Of a DNA stretch of 64,000 nucleotides, positions 27,778-35,649 are shown in pieces. Position 1 is the first letter of the stretch; each line of letters starts with the position of its first letter. The translations under genes were made by a program, and so were the position numbers. A model generated the notes under the pieces. It was not told the origin of the DNA. It did no database searches and was given only the letters and a program-made list of their open reading frames with translations. This DNA comes from Achromobacter veterisilvae (GTDB lineage Bacteria; Pseudomonadota; Gammaproteobacteria; Burkholderiales; Burkholderiaceae_B): NCBI RefSeq assembly GCF_900496975.1, contig NZ_UFQC01000005.1:176800-240799 (forward strand), in the 5' to 3' direction.

Positions 27778-27927
27778 GCTCCATCTCCATCTGCGCAGGG
27801 TTGCCTGCGTGCCGTCTCGGAAAGCCCCGCCGTTGCGCCGCCTGGACGGGGGCAAGGACCTTTGAGATCAGTATGAAGATATTTTCTTAATGCTCAAAAT
27901 GATATATTCATATCTCGGTGATAACCA
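27778..27927. promoter_or_regulatory. divergent LysR/AtuA-like promoter region
   Basis: A 150 bp AT-rich spacer. It contains the palindrome GATATATTCATATC (27901-27914), with symmetric GATAT/ATATC arms, a candidate LysR box 14 bp before the regulator start. It also contains AATGCTCAAAATGA (27889-27902), a 14-base sequence identical to part of the second palindrome upstream of nadA. Regulation of both transcripts from this gap is likely for a LysR pair. Confidence 0.5.
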
Positions 27928-28857
27928 ATGCGCATCACGGTGAATAGACTCACACTGACCATCTCTGAACTGGAAGCCGTGCTGTTGGTGGCGGACACCC
28001 TCAATTTCCGCGCCGCGGCCGAGCGGGCCAGCATATCGCAGCCGGCGCTCAGCCGGCGGGTGCAGGCGGCCGAGCAGAAGCTCAATGCAAAGCTGTTCGA
28101 TCGCGACCGGCACGGGGTCTCGCTGACCGACGCCGGCGCCGAGCTGGTGCCCATCGCCCAAAGAATGCTCTCGGAGTTTCGCGACTCGCTGAGCGACCTG
28201 TCCGAATTCATCGCGGGCCGGCGGGGCAGCGTGAGCATCAGCGCGCTGCCTTCGGTGGCGGCGGCCATTCTGCCGCAGGCGGCGCAGGCCTTCCAGGAAT
28301 TCCACCCCCAGGTGCGCCTGGTCATCCAGGCGGTGTCCGCCGGCCAGGTGACGCGGGCGGTCGCGGAGGGCAGCGCGGACATCGGCCTTTCCATCGCGCC
28401 CTCGGTGCCTGCCCAGGGAGTCGCCTTCAGTCCTTTGCTCAAAGAGCACTTCGTGTTGATCTGCCCGCGCCACGATCCGCTGGCGCGCAGGAAGACCGTG
28501 GACTGGAGCGCCTTTTCGGATCGGCCCTTCATCGCCAGCGGCCCGGCCAGCAGCATCCGATTGCTGACGGACAGGATCCTGGCGGCCTCCGGCCAGGCGC
28601 CGGAAGCCAACTATGTCGCGGACAACATTTCGGTGGTCGGGGCGATGGTGGCGGCCGGCGTGGGCATCGCGGCGGTGCCCAAGCTGGCCCTGCGCCTGAT
28701 GGACACCACCCGCTTGCACAGCGTGGCGCTGCAATCGCCCGCGGCCACGCGCGAAATCGGCATCCTGGTGAAAGAGCAGCGCTCTTTGTCGGCCGCCGCG
28801 AAACGCTTTGTCGCCACCTTGCAGCAGGTGGGGGCCGACATGATGAAAACCCTCTAG
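27928..28857 (+). CDS. LysR-family transcriptional regulator
   Basis: A 309-residue LysR protein. The helix-turn-helix is at about residues 12-70 (LNFRAAAERASISQPALSRRVQAAEQKL); the effector domain begins near residue 95 (GSVSISALPSVAAAILP). It is divergent from the AtuA-AtuC-SMP30-Bug-SDR operon and almost certainly controls it, as is usual for LysR-type proteins. Confidence 0.9.
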   Translation: MRITVNRLTLTISELEAVLLVADTLNFRAAAERASISQPALSRRVQAAEQKLNAKLFDRDRHGVSLTDAGAELVPIAQRMLSEFRDSLSDLSEFIAGRRGSVSISALPSVAAAILPQAAQAFQEFHPQVRLVIQAVSAGQVTRAVAEGSADIGLSIAPSVPAQGVAFSPLLKEHFVLICPRHDPLARRKTVDWSAFSDRPFIASGPASSIRLLTDRILAASGQAPEANYVADNISVVGAMVAAGVGIAAVPKLALRLMDTTRLHSVALQSPAATREIGILVKEQRSLSAAAKRFVATLQQVGADMMKTL

Positions 28858-28870
28858 CCGTCCGCGCCGG

Positions 28871-29569
28871 TCAGAACGGCCCTGTGGGGGCGGCCCGCGC
28901 CATGCCGCCGAAGGCGTCCAGCAGCCGCTCGCGCCAGGCATGGACGGGGTCGTCCGCGGCCAGCAGTTCCAGGGGGCTGGTGCAGCGGGCCCACATGAAC
29001 ATGCCGAATACCGCATAGTCCGCGTAGGCGGGCCGCTCGCCCGCCAGGCAGGGCTGCCTGGCCAGCGTCTGCCGCAGCGGCAGGAGCGCCGCGCGCAGCG
29101 CCGCGATCTGCGCTTCGTAGCCCGCGGGCAGGTCCTCCAGCTTGCCGAAGCGCTTTTCGCGCGTCGCGCGGAAGTAGTCCTTGTCCTTGTCGTGGATCAG
29201 GCCATGGATGCCGGGCAGCAGCAGGCGGGCCAGGGGCGGCACCAGCGTGGTGTCGGCCCAGGAATTCGCGAACAGGCTCAGCGCGCGTCCGCCCGCGCCG
29301 CCGAACAGCGAAGGCCGTTCGGGGAAGGTGTCCTCGAGGTAACAGGCGATCTGCCATGAATCGCTGACCACGTGCGTGCCGTGCACTAGCACCGGCACCA
29401 GCTTCTGGCCGGAAAAGTCGATCGCTTCTTTCTCGGTGAAGCGCCAGGGCACGGTGTCGGCGGACAGGCCCTTGTGGGCCAGCGCCATGCGCGTCTTCCA
29501 GCAGTGCGGGCTGAAGCGCAGCGACGGGTCGGCGCCCGCCAGGTCATAGAGAGTGAGATCCGGGGTCAA
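28871..29569 (-). CDS. glutathione S-transferase family protein, beta-etherase-like
   Basis: A 232-residue protein with the thioredoxin-like GST domain (LTLYDLAGADPSLRFSPHCWKTR, then LVPVLVHG, SDSWQIACYLED) and an all-helical C-terminal half. The SPHCW active-site segment and PSLRF resemble the LigE-type etherase group. A TTG start at 29569 is chosen: AAGGAG lies 9 bases upstream. The in-frame ATG 29638 overlaps the upstream terminator and would add 23 unrelated residues. Confidence 0.78.
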   Translation of the reverse strand: MTPDLTLYDLAGADPSLRFSPHCWKTRMALAHKGLSADTVPWRFTEKEAIDFSGQKLVPVLVHGTHVVSDSWQIACYLEDTFPERPSLFGGAGGRALSLFANSWADTTLVPPLARLLLPGIHGLIHDKDKDYFRATREKRFGKLEDLPAGYEAQIAALRAALLPLRQTLARQPCLAGERPAYADYAVFGMFMWARCTSPLELLAADDPVHAWRERLLDAFGGMARAAPTGPF

Positions 29570-29623
29570 GATTCCGCGCTCCTTGGACAGGGCTTTCGGG
29601 AAGGAAACGGAAGTAGGATAACC

Positions 29624-29659
29624 AAAAAAAGACGCCACGCGCCCGAGGGCGGGTGGCGC
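29624..29659 (-). terminator. intrinsic terminator of the DUF4168 gene
   Basis: On the minus strand an 11-12 bp GC-rich stem (arms CGCCACCCGCC and GGGCGCGTGGCG, one mismatch, CTC loop) is followed by a seven-T run. It lies about 28 bp after the stop of the DUF4168 gene and just before the GST gene. Confidence 0.85.
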
Positions 29660-29686
29660 TTGCCGCGGCGGGGGGCTGCGGCGGCA

Positions 29687-30082
29687 TTACTGGGCGGCGG
29701 GGCCGCCCTTGCTCAGGTTCATCACGCGCTGCTTGAGCTGGGGATCCTGTTGCACGGCCTGGCCGATGCCATTGAATTCCTCGACGCTCAGGCCGTCCGC
29801 GCGGACCAGTTGCACCATTTTGGCGTCCGCTTCCTGGACGACCTTCTGCTTGGCTTCGTCCGTCTTGGCGGCGTCGACCTTGGGACGGTATTCGTCCACG
29901 ACGCCGGATATCTTCTGCGAGGCCGCCGCGTAGCGCTGTAGCTGCTGGTCGGTCGGTTGCACCGCGGCCGGGGGCGCCATCTGCTGCTGCGCCTGGCCGG
30001 CCTGTTGGGCAAGGGCGGGGGCACCGGACAGCACCGTCGTCAGCAGGGCGGCGGATAGGAATGCGTAAGTGGAACGCTGCAT
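29687..30082 (-). CDS. exported DUF4168 protein
   Basis: A 131-residue protein with a signal peptide (SAALLTTVLSGAPALAQQ). A Gln/Pro-rich linker follows, then a helical DUF4168 domain (QLQRYAAASQKI, VVQEADAKMVQLV, GLSVEEFNGIGQAVQQDP). AAGGAGG precedes ATG 30082. It is a monocistronic envelope protein of unknown function, closed by a strong terminator. Confidence 0.85.
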   Translation of the reverse strand: MQRSTYAFLSAALLTTVLSGAPALAQQAGQAQQQMAPPAAVQPTDQQLQRYAAASQKISGVVDEYRPKVDAAKTDEAKQKVVQEADAKMVQLVRADGLSVEEFNGIGQAVQQDPQLKQRVMNLSKGGPAAQ

Positions 30083-30292
30083 GAAACCTCCTTGTTCCGG
30101 TTGAATGTCTGGCCATGATGACGAGCCGGCCGGTCCAGGGGCAAGTTTCGCGATGTGTTTTCCTGTGTCGGCAGGCCACGGGACGCGCGCGCGGCCCGGG
30201 AGGGCGGCCCCGCGGGCGGGCCGGAAACGTTTTGCGCGCTTTCGTAGTCGCTGCTGGCCGCGATGTTTCCTTAGGTGTTCGGCTTGCGGGGC

Positions 30293-31105
30293 CTAGACGG
30301 CCAGCATGCTCAGCATCACCAGCGCCAGCAGCAGCACGTAGACGCGGGCGTGCAGGCGGTCGGGGATGCGGGGGATCAGCGGCGCCGCCAGGCGGATGCC
30401 CGCCAGCGAGCCCAGCGCCAGCGCGGCGAAGGCCAGCAGGTCCACATAGCCGACGATCCAGGGCGCCAGGGCCTCGGACAGGCCGCGGGCCGCCGCCATG
30501 TAGGCCAGCGTCCCGGCGATGGCGACGGGCAGCGTCAGCGGATTGGCCATCGCGGCCGCCTTGGACATGGGCAGGCCCCGGCGCCGCAGCAGCGGCACCG
30601 TCATGACGCTGCCGCCGACGCCCAGGAACGCGGCGATCGCGCCGATGGCCACGCCGCCGCCCACCAGCACGCCCGGGCCCAGGGGGCGCGGGCGCGCGTC
30701 GCCCTGCGCCATGAAGCCCTGGCGCAGCAGGCAGTCCAGGATGGTCACGCCCAGGTAGGCGATGAAGGCGTTGCGCACCAGCCCGCCGCTGGCCCAGGTG
30801 GCGGCCAGCGCGCCCAGCAGGGCGCCCGCCGCGATGAAGGCCGCCAGCGGCCAGACATAGGCGCGCAGGATGTTGCCCGCGCGCTGGTGCTTGCGCGTGG
30901 CCGCGACGGAATTGACGATCATGACGCAGGTGGAGGTGGCCACCGCGATGTGCATGGCCGATTGCCCGATGGCGTCCTGCGCGCCGTGGGTCGCGGTCAG
31001 CACGCCGTATAGCACGGGCACCACGACAAAGCCGCCGCCGAAGCCGAACAGCACGGTCGTCACGCCGCTGAGGCAACCGAAAAAAGCCAGAACCAGATAA
31101 ACCAT
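30293..31105 (-). CDS. TauE/SafE-family membrane transporter
   Basis: A 270-residue protein with about eight hydrophobic helices and the two family repeats (FGFGGGFVVVPVLYGVL in the first half; AFLGVGGSVMTVPLLRRRGL in the second). TauE/SafE proteins export sulphite or organosulphonates, though most are unassigned. ATG 31105 is chosen with GGAAGGACG upstream; the frame is open further up without support. It is divergent from an AraC gene that may control it. Confidence 0.85.
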   Translation of the reverse strand: MVYLVLAFFGCLSGVTTVLFGFGGGFVVVPVLYGVLTATHGAQDAIGQSAMHIAVATSTCVMIVNSVAATRKHQRAGNILRAYVWPLAAFIAAGALLGALAATWASGGLVRNAFIAYLGVTILDCLLRQGFMAQGDARPRPLGPGVLVGGGVAIGAIAAFLGVGGSVMTVPLLRRRGLPMSKAAAMANPLTLPVAIAGTLAYMAAARGLSEALAPWIVGYVDLLAFAALALGSLAGIRLAAPLIPRIPDRLHARVYVLLLALVMLSMLAV

Positions 31106-31178
31106 GCCGCCCGTCCTTCCAGGGAAACCGTCACGATACGGCCGTGGGGGCTGGCTCGCTTTCGAGGATCGGACAATA

Positions 31179-31997
31179 ATGTTCGCATTTCGGCCACAGC
31201 ATCCGCCGCCCGCAGGCGGCGCAAGCGCCATGCGCAACGCCCACATCGACCGCTACGACCACCTGGACCGCCCCGTCGTCGCCATCGGCAACGACTACCC
31301 GCCCGGCCAACTGCTGCCCGCCCACGCGCACCGCCGGGCCCAGTTGCTGTACGGCGCCACGGGCGTCATGCAGGTCGCCACCCGCGACGGCAACTGGGTG
31401 GTGCCGCCGCAGCGCGCCGTGTGGATCCCGGCGGGCGTGACGCACGAGGTCCGCATGCTGGGCGTCAGCACGCGCAGCGCCTACATCGAACCGGGGGCGG
31501 CGCGCGCGGACGGGCGGGCCTGCGAAGTGATCGAGGTGTCGCCGCTGCTGCGGCAGTTGCTGATGGACGCGGTGGACATGCCCGCCGACTACGACCGCGC
31601 CGGGCGGGACGGCGCGCTGGCGGCCTTGCTGCTGCACGAGGTCGAGCGCGCCCCGGTGCTGCCCCTGCATATCCCGCTGCCGCCCGACGAACGCCTGGCG
31701 GCCCTGTGCCGGGCGTTCATCGCCGCGCCCGACGCGCGCGCCGCGCCGCAGGCCTGGGCCGATCGCCTGCACATGAGCCCGCGCACTTTCAGCCGCCATT
31801 TCCGCGAGCAGACCGGCATGGCGTTTTCGGAATGGCGCCAGCGCGCCTGCGTGGTGCTGGCGCTGTCGCGGCTGGCTTCGGGCGCGCCCGTCACCGCCAT
31901 CGCGCTGGATTTCGGCTACCAGGGCCCGGCCGCGTTTTCCACGATGTTCCGGCGCGTGCTGGGCCGCCCGCCCACGGAGTACCTGCGCCAGGGCTAG
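31179..31997 (+). CDS. AraC-family transcriptional regulator with cupin domain
   Basis: A 272-residue regulator. An N-terminal cupin-like sensor domain (QLLPAHAHRRAQLLYG, VVPPQRAVWIPAGVTHEV) is followed by a C-terminal double helix-turn-helix (MSPRTFSRHFREQTGM and IALDFGYQGPAAFSTMFRRVLG). ATG 31179 follows GAGG; ATG 31230 is an alternative. It is divergent from the TauE gene. The effector is unknown. Confidence 0.87.
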   Translation: MFAFRPQHPPPAGGASAMRNAHIDRYDHLDRPVVAIGNDYPPGQLLPAHAHRRAQLLYGATGVMQVATRDGNWVVPPQRAVWIPAGVTHEVRMLGVSTRSAYIEPGAARADGRACEVIEVSPLLRQLLMDAVDMPADYDRAGRDGALAALLLHEVERAPVLPLHIPLPPDERLAALCRAFIAAPDARAAPQAWADRLHMSPRTFSRHFREQTGMAFSEWRQRACVVLALSRLASGAPVTAIALDFGYQGPAAFSTMFRRVLGRPPTEYLRQG

Positions 31998-32002
31998 CGG
32001 CC

Positions 32003-32647
32003 TCAGGCCGCGTACCAGAGCACCGCGAAGAAGTGGCAGACGGTGCCGGCCAGCACGAACAGATGCCACACGAAGTGGCTGTAGCGCCAGCGGTTGTCCA
32101 GCACGAAGAACGCCACCCCGCCCGTGTACGCCAGCCCGCCCGCCACCAGCCACCACAGGCCGCCGGTGGGCACGCGTTCGATCAGGGGCTTCACCGCGAT
32201 GAGCACCAGCCAGCCCATGGCCAGGTACAGGCCCGTGGAGACGGCGGGCCGGTTGAGCCGCTTGCTGGCTTTCAGTCCGACGCCGAGCAGGGCCATGCCC
32301 CAGACCAAGCCGAACAGGGTCCAGCCCCAGGGGCCGCGCAGGGCGCCCAGCGCGAACGGCGTATAGGTGCCGGCGATCAGCAGGTAGATGGCCGAGTGGT
32401 CCAGCACGTTGAAGAACTGCTTGGCGCGGCTGCGGGGCAAGGCGTGGTAAATGGTGGACGCCAGGTACAGCAGGCACATCGACGCCGCGAAGACCGCGGC
32501 GCCCGCGATGAAGGCGGCGTCGCCCTGGCGCACCGCGGCTATGATCAGGATGGGCGCCGACGCCACGGCGCCGGCCGCGCCGACGCCATGGCTGATGGTA
32601 TTGGCGATTTCTTCGCCTAGGGTCTGGGGTCTGTCGTCGGGAAACAT
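32003..32647 (-). CDS. haemolysin-III/TrhA-family membrane protein
   Basis: A 214-residue seven-helix membrane protein of the YqfA/TrhA group within the PAQR superfamily. Conserved residues are TISHGVGAAGAV near the start, ASTIYHALPRSRAKQFFNVLDHSAIYLLIAGTYTP and FVLDNRWRYSHFVWHLFVLAG, which place the metal-binding His residues. Relatives affect membrane lipid homeostasis. ATG 32647 is chosen; ATG 32680 is also possible. No clear ribosome site is seen for either. Confidence 0.87.
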   Translation of the reverse strand: MFPDDRPQTLGEEIANTISHGVGAAGAVASAPILIIAAVRQGDAAFIAGAAVFAASMCLLYLASTIYHALPRSRAKQFFNVLDHSAIYLLIAGTYTPFALGALRGPWGWTLFGLVWGMALLGVGLKASKRLNRPAVSTGLYLAMGWLVLIAVKPLIERVPTGGLWWLVAGGLAYTGGVAFFVLDNRWRYSHFVWHLFVLAGTVCHFFAVLWYAA

Positions 32648-32860
32648 GAATGCGTCTTGTTGGCTGGAAGCCACCACCATAGGCGCTTTGCGCCGCCGCC
32701 TCAAGGCCGCCGCCGCTTTTTGCGCGCGCGATGCGGGGACGGTTTGATCTTGTGCAAACCCGGGCCTGCCCCGAGGCCCGGGATGCCGCTGGCGGATAGT
32801 TACGGTGTGATACATTCCATGCGGTGTCACGCTCAACGGGTTTACTGGCCGAGGCCTAGA

Positions 32861-33934
32861 ATGGCGCGCAGTTTTACCAGTTTGTTCTTCAAAACCGCAA
32901 AGAAATTCGGCAGGCTTCAGCGCGCGGCGCTGCGCGCGGCCGCTCCGCAGGCCGCCAAACGGCGCAGCGCGACCCGGCGCAAGGCGACCGTCGCCGCCAG
33001 GCAGGCCGCCAAGTCCGCGGCGCCCGCGGTTCCCTCGCTGGGCGGCGGCCGCTGGGAGGCCGCCAGGCAATTCTCCGACAGCCGGGGCCACCGCCTCGGT
33101 TTCTCCCGCTATACGCCCGTTTCCGCGCCGGCGGCAGGCATGCCGCTGGTGGTGATGCTGCATGGCTGCAGGCAGACCTCCCAGGCGTTCGCCCGCGGCT
33201 CCCGCATGAACCAATGGGCCGATGCGGGCGGTTTCATGGTGCTGTACCCGCAGCAGTCCCTGGCGCGCCAGGTGCAGCGCTGCTGGCGCTGGTTCCAGCC
33301 GGACGATGCGCACGGGGGCGCGGAGGCCGATCTGATCGCCGCGCTGATCCGGTCGGAGTCGGCCAGGTTCGGGCTGGACCCGGAACGCATCTACGTCGCC
33401 GGTCTGTCCGCCGGCGCCGGCATGGCCGCGCTGGTGGCCCTGCGGCACCCGGAACTGGTCGCCGCGGTGGCCATGCATTCGGGGCCGGTGGTGGGCGATG
33501 CCCACAGCGCGGCCAGCGGCATCGGCATCATGCGGCGCGGCACCCTCAAGCCGCTGCTTCCGCTGGTGGAGCGCGTGTCGGATCCGGCCGTGTTCCGCCT
33601 CGGCATGCCCGCCCTGATCCTGCAAGGGCAACTGGATCCGGCGGTGGCGCCGCGCAACGCCCGGCAGTTGTTCGAACAGTTCCGGGCGCTCAACGGCCTG
33701 CCGCCGGAAAGCGCGCCCGTCGAACACGTGCTGGGCCTGGGCACCGAAAAGGCCTATCGCCGGGTGGACATGCTGCGCGGCCAGAACACCGTGCTGCGCC
33801 TGTGCGAGATCACGCGGCTGGAACATGCCTGGAGCGGAGGCGACGCGTCCATCCGGTATCACGCGCGCAGCGGGCCCGACGCGTCGGCGCTGATCTGGCG
33901 TTTCTTCCAGGGGCAGCGCCGGCCGGCCGGCTGA
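32861..33934 (+). CDS. PHB-depolymerase-family esterase with basic N-terminal extension
   Basis: A 357-residue protein. From about residue 70 it is an alpha/beta-hydrolase of the type-1 PHB depolymerase/feruloyl-esterase family: LVVMLHGCRQTSQAFA, WFQPDDAHGG, nucleophile elbow GLSAG (Ser183), acid region QLDPAVAP and EHAWSGG with the late His. There is no signal peptide. The first 60 residues instead hold 15 Arg/Lys, no Asp/Glu and many Ala, a histone-like tail that could bind polyphosphate, nucleic acid or granules. The substrate is unproven. Confidence 0.82.
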   Translation: MARSFTSLFFKTAKKFGRLQRAALRAAAPQAAKRRSATRRKATVAARQAAKSAAPAVPSLGGGRWEAARQFSDSRGHRLGFSRYTPVSAPAAGMPLVVMLHGCRQTSQAFARGSRMNQWADAGGFMVLYPQQSLARQVQRCWRWFQPDDAHGGAEADLIAALIRSESARFGLDPERIYVAGLSAGAGMAALVALRHPELVAAVAMHSGPVVGDAHSAASGIGIMRRGTLKPLLPLVERVSDPAVFRLGMPALILQGQLDPAVAPRNARQLFEQFRALNGLPPESAPVEHVLGLGTEKAYRRVDMLRGQNTVLRLCEITRLEHAWSGGDASIRYHARSGPDASALIWRFFQGQRRPAG

Positions 33935-34021
33935 CGGGCGCGCGGCGCCCGGATATAGGCGTATGCTCGATGGACCGGCGCGCCGTGCGCCGGCCGCCAT
34001 GCCTTTTCGGGAATCATTGCC

Positions 34022-34537
34022 ATGCCCCTGTCCATGTACCAGGCTTGCGTGCCTGTCTTCATCCGCGGCCTGACCGTCCTGGCCGCCCTGCTGGAAAAGG
34101 GCGCCGCCCACGCCGCCGCGGCGGGCGCCGATCCTGCCGGCCTCATCGATGCCCGCCTCGCGCCCGACATGTATCCGCTGTCCGGGCAGGTGCAGCGCGC
34201 CAGCGACACGTCCAAGTTCGCGGTGCAGCGCCTGTCCCAGGTGGAGGCGCCCAAGTTCGCCGACGAGGAAACCACCTTCGAGCAGCTACAGCAGCGCATC
34301 GCCGCGACGATCGAATACCTGCGGGGCGTGTCGGCGGACAAGCTGGAAGGCGCCGAAAGCCGCAAGATCACGCTCGCCTTCGGCGACTTCAGGCAGGAGT
34401 TCCAGGGCGACGATTATCTGCTGACGTTCGCGCTGCCCAATTTCTATTTCCACGTCACGACGGCCTACGGCATCCTGCGGCAGGCCGGCGTGCAGATCGG
34501 CAAGCTCGATTTCCTGGGGCCGTACCCGCAGTCCTAG
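34022..34537 (+). CDS. DUF1993 domain protein
   Basis: A 171-residue protein matching DUF1993 throughout: MYQACVPVFIRGLTVLAALLEK, LAPDMYPLSGQVQRASD and FALPNFYFHVTTAYGILRQAG. Related to DinB-like four-helix proteins, with a His in the last helix. It is cytoplasmic and of unknown function. It converges on the VOC gene with 6 bp between stops. Confidence 0.85.
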   Translation: MPLSMYQACVPVFIRGLTVLAALLEKGAAHAAAAGADPAGLIDARLAPDMYPLSGQVQRASDTSKFAVQRLSQVEAPKFADEETTFEQLQQRIAATIEYLRGVSADKLEGAESRKITLAFGDFRQEFQGDDYLLTFALPNFYFHVTTAYGILRQAGVQIGKLDFLGPYPQS

Positions 34538-34543
34538 CGTGAA

Positions 34544-35050
34544 CTAGCCCGGCTGCTTCCTGGACGGGTCGCCGCAGCCTTCCATTTCGCCCATTGCCGC
34601 CATGTTCCGCTGGATTTCCTCCGGCGTCAGGTCGAGCTTGTGCGTGGCGATGGACCAGCGGTGCCCGAACGGATCCACCACCTGGCCGTAGCGGTCGCCC
34701 CAGAACATGTCCGCCACGGGCATCGTCACCTGCGCGCCCGCCGCCACGGCCTGCTTCATGGCGGCGTCGACGTCGTCCACGTACAGGTGCAGAGTGACGG
34801 GCGTGCCTTTCAGCGCCTTCGCGCCCAGGCTGCCCCATTCGGGGAAATCGTCCATCAGCATCAGGACGGAATCGCCGATGCGCACGGCCGCGTGCATGAT
34901 CTTGCCGTTGGGGCCGGGAAGCCGCGCGAGTTCCTCGGCATTGAAGGCTTGCTTGAAAAAGGCGATGGCGTCCGACGCGCCCTCGCACACGATGTGCGGG
35001 GTCAGCGTGTGCATGCCTTCGGGAATGGTCCTGGTCGCAGGGGTGCTCAT
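34544..35050 (-). CDS. VOC-superfamily protein, PhnB/glyoxalase-like
   Basis: A 168-residue protein of the PhnB-like vicinal-oxygen-chelate group: LTPHIVCEGASDAIAFFKQAF, LMLMDDFPEWG, VTLHLYVDDVDAAMKQAVAAG and DRYGQVVDPFGHRWSIATH. Substrates of this group are mostly unknown. It is downstream of the DUF1428 gene in a two-gene operon, a frequent pairing in proteobacteria. Confidence 0.85.
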   Translation of the reverse strand: MSTPATRTIPEGMHTLTPHIVCEGASDAIAFFKQAFNAEELARLPGPNGKIMHAAVRIGDSVLMLMDDFPEWGSLGAKALKGTPVTLHLYVDDVDAAMKQAVAAGAQVTMPVADMFWGDRYGQVVDPFGHRWSIATHKLDLTPEEIQRNMAAMGEMEGCGDPSRKQPG

Positions 35051-35110
35051 ATCGAGTCTCCGGGAGGTTCGGTTGAAGAGAGGCGCGGATGGAATTTCCG
35101 GCCGCCTCGG

Positions 35111-35467
35111 TTAATTGCCCACCAAGGTGCTGAATCCGCCCCAGCACATGCGCTTGAAATCGAATACGCCTTCGCAGGACATGTCCTTCAGGCGGGGATC
35201 CGACATGACCTTGGCGTTGATGCGGTCCCGCTCCGCCTTGCTGGCGTACAGGATCCACGCGAATACGACGGTCTCGCCGTCGCGCGCGCCGGCCGCGGCG
35301 GTGAACGAGCCGAAGCCTTCCCCGTCGATGTCGTCCGCCACGCCTTCGCGGTAGTCCAGCGCGCCGTGCTCCAGCCACACCGCCTGGGCCTGCTGCGCCA
35401 TCTTCTTGTAGGTATCGAGATTGGCCTTGGGGACGCTCAACAGGTAACCGTCTATGTACTTTTCCAT
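35111..35467 (-). CDS. DUF1428 (YbaA-like) protein
   Basis: A 118-residue small alpha/beta protein of the DUF1428 family (dimeric ferredoxin-like fold): YIDGYLLSVPKANLDTYKKMA, ETVVFAWILYASKAERDRIN and RMCWGGFSTLV at the end. Function unknown. It is the first gene of the DUF1428 - VOC pair, divergent from a GlxA-type AraC regulator that probably controls the pair. Confidence 0.87.
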   Translation of the reverse strand: MEKYIDGYLLSVPKANLDTYKKMAQQAQAVWLEHGALDYREGVADDIDGEGFGSFTAAAGARDGETVVFAWILYASKAERDRINAKVMSDPRLKDMSCEGVFDFKRMCWGGFSTLVGN

Positions 35468-35594
35468 CGTTGACTCCTTTGGTCCGCGTTGTTCTATCGC
35501 GCTTGGGCTCGCCCCGCTGGCCGTCCGCCGCGCAACCCGGATCTGGTTCCGGTAGTGCCACTGTATCGGGATCGGGCGCGGTTTCAGATAGGCG

Positions 35595-35625
35595 ATTGCG
35601 ACAATCTTGAGGGTGGATTGCGACA
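35595..35625. promoter_or_regulatory. two ATTGCGACA direct repeats, 22 bp apart
   Basis: ATTGCGACA occurs at 35595-35603 and 35617-35625, on the same helix face, 25 bp before the GlxA-type regulator start and within the divergent gap to DUF1428. Paired direct repeats about two turns apart are the usual binding layout for AraC-family dimers. Which transcript it serves is unknown. Confidence 0.5.
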
Positions 35626-35649
35626 GCCCGCAGGCGTATGCTTTGCGGG

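Noticed and set aside
30083..30292. Possible small gene in the 210 bp gap upstream of the DUF4168 gene
   Set aside because: Frames here are Pro/Arg/Gly-rich and start without ribosome sites. The only supported signal is the AAGGAGG for the DUF4168 gene.
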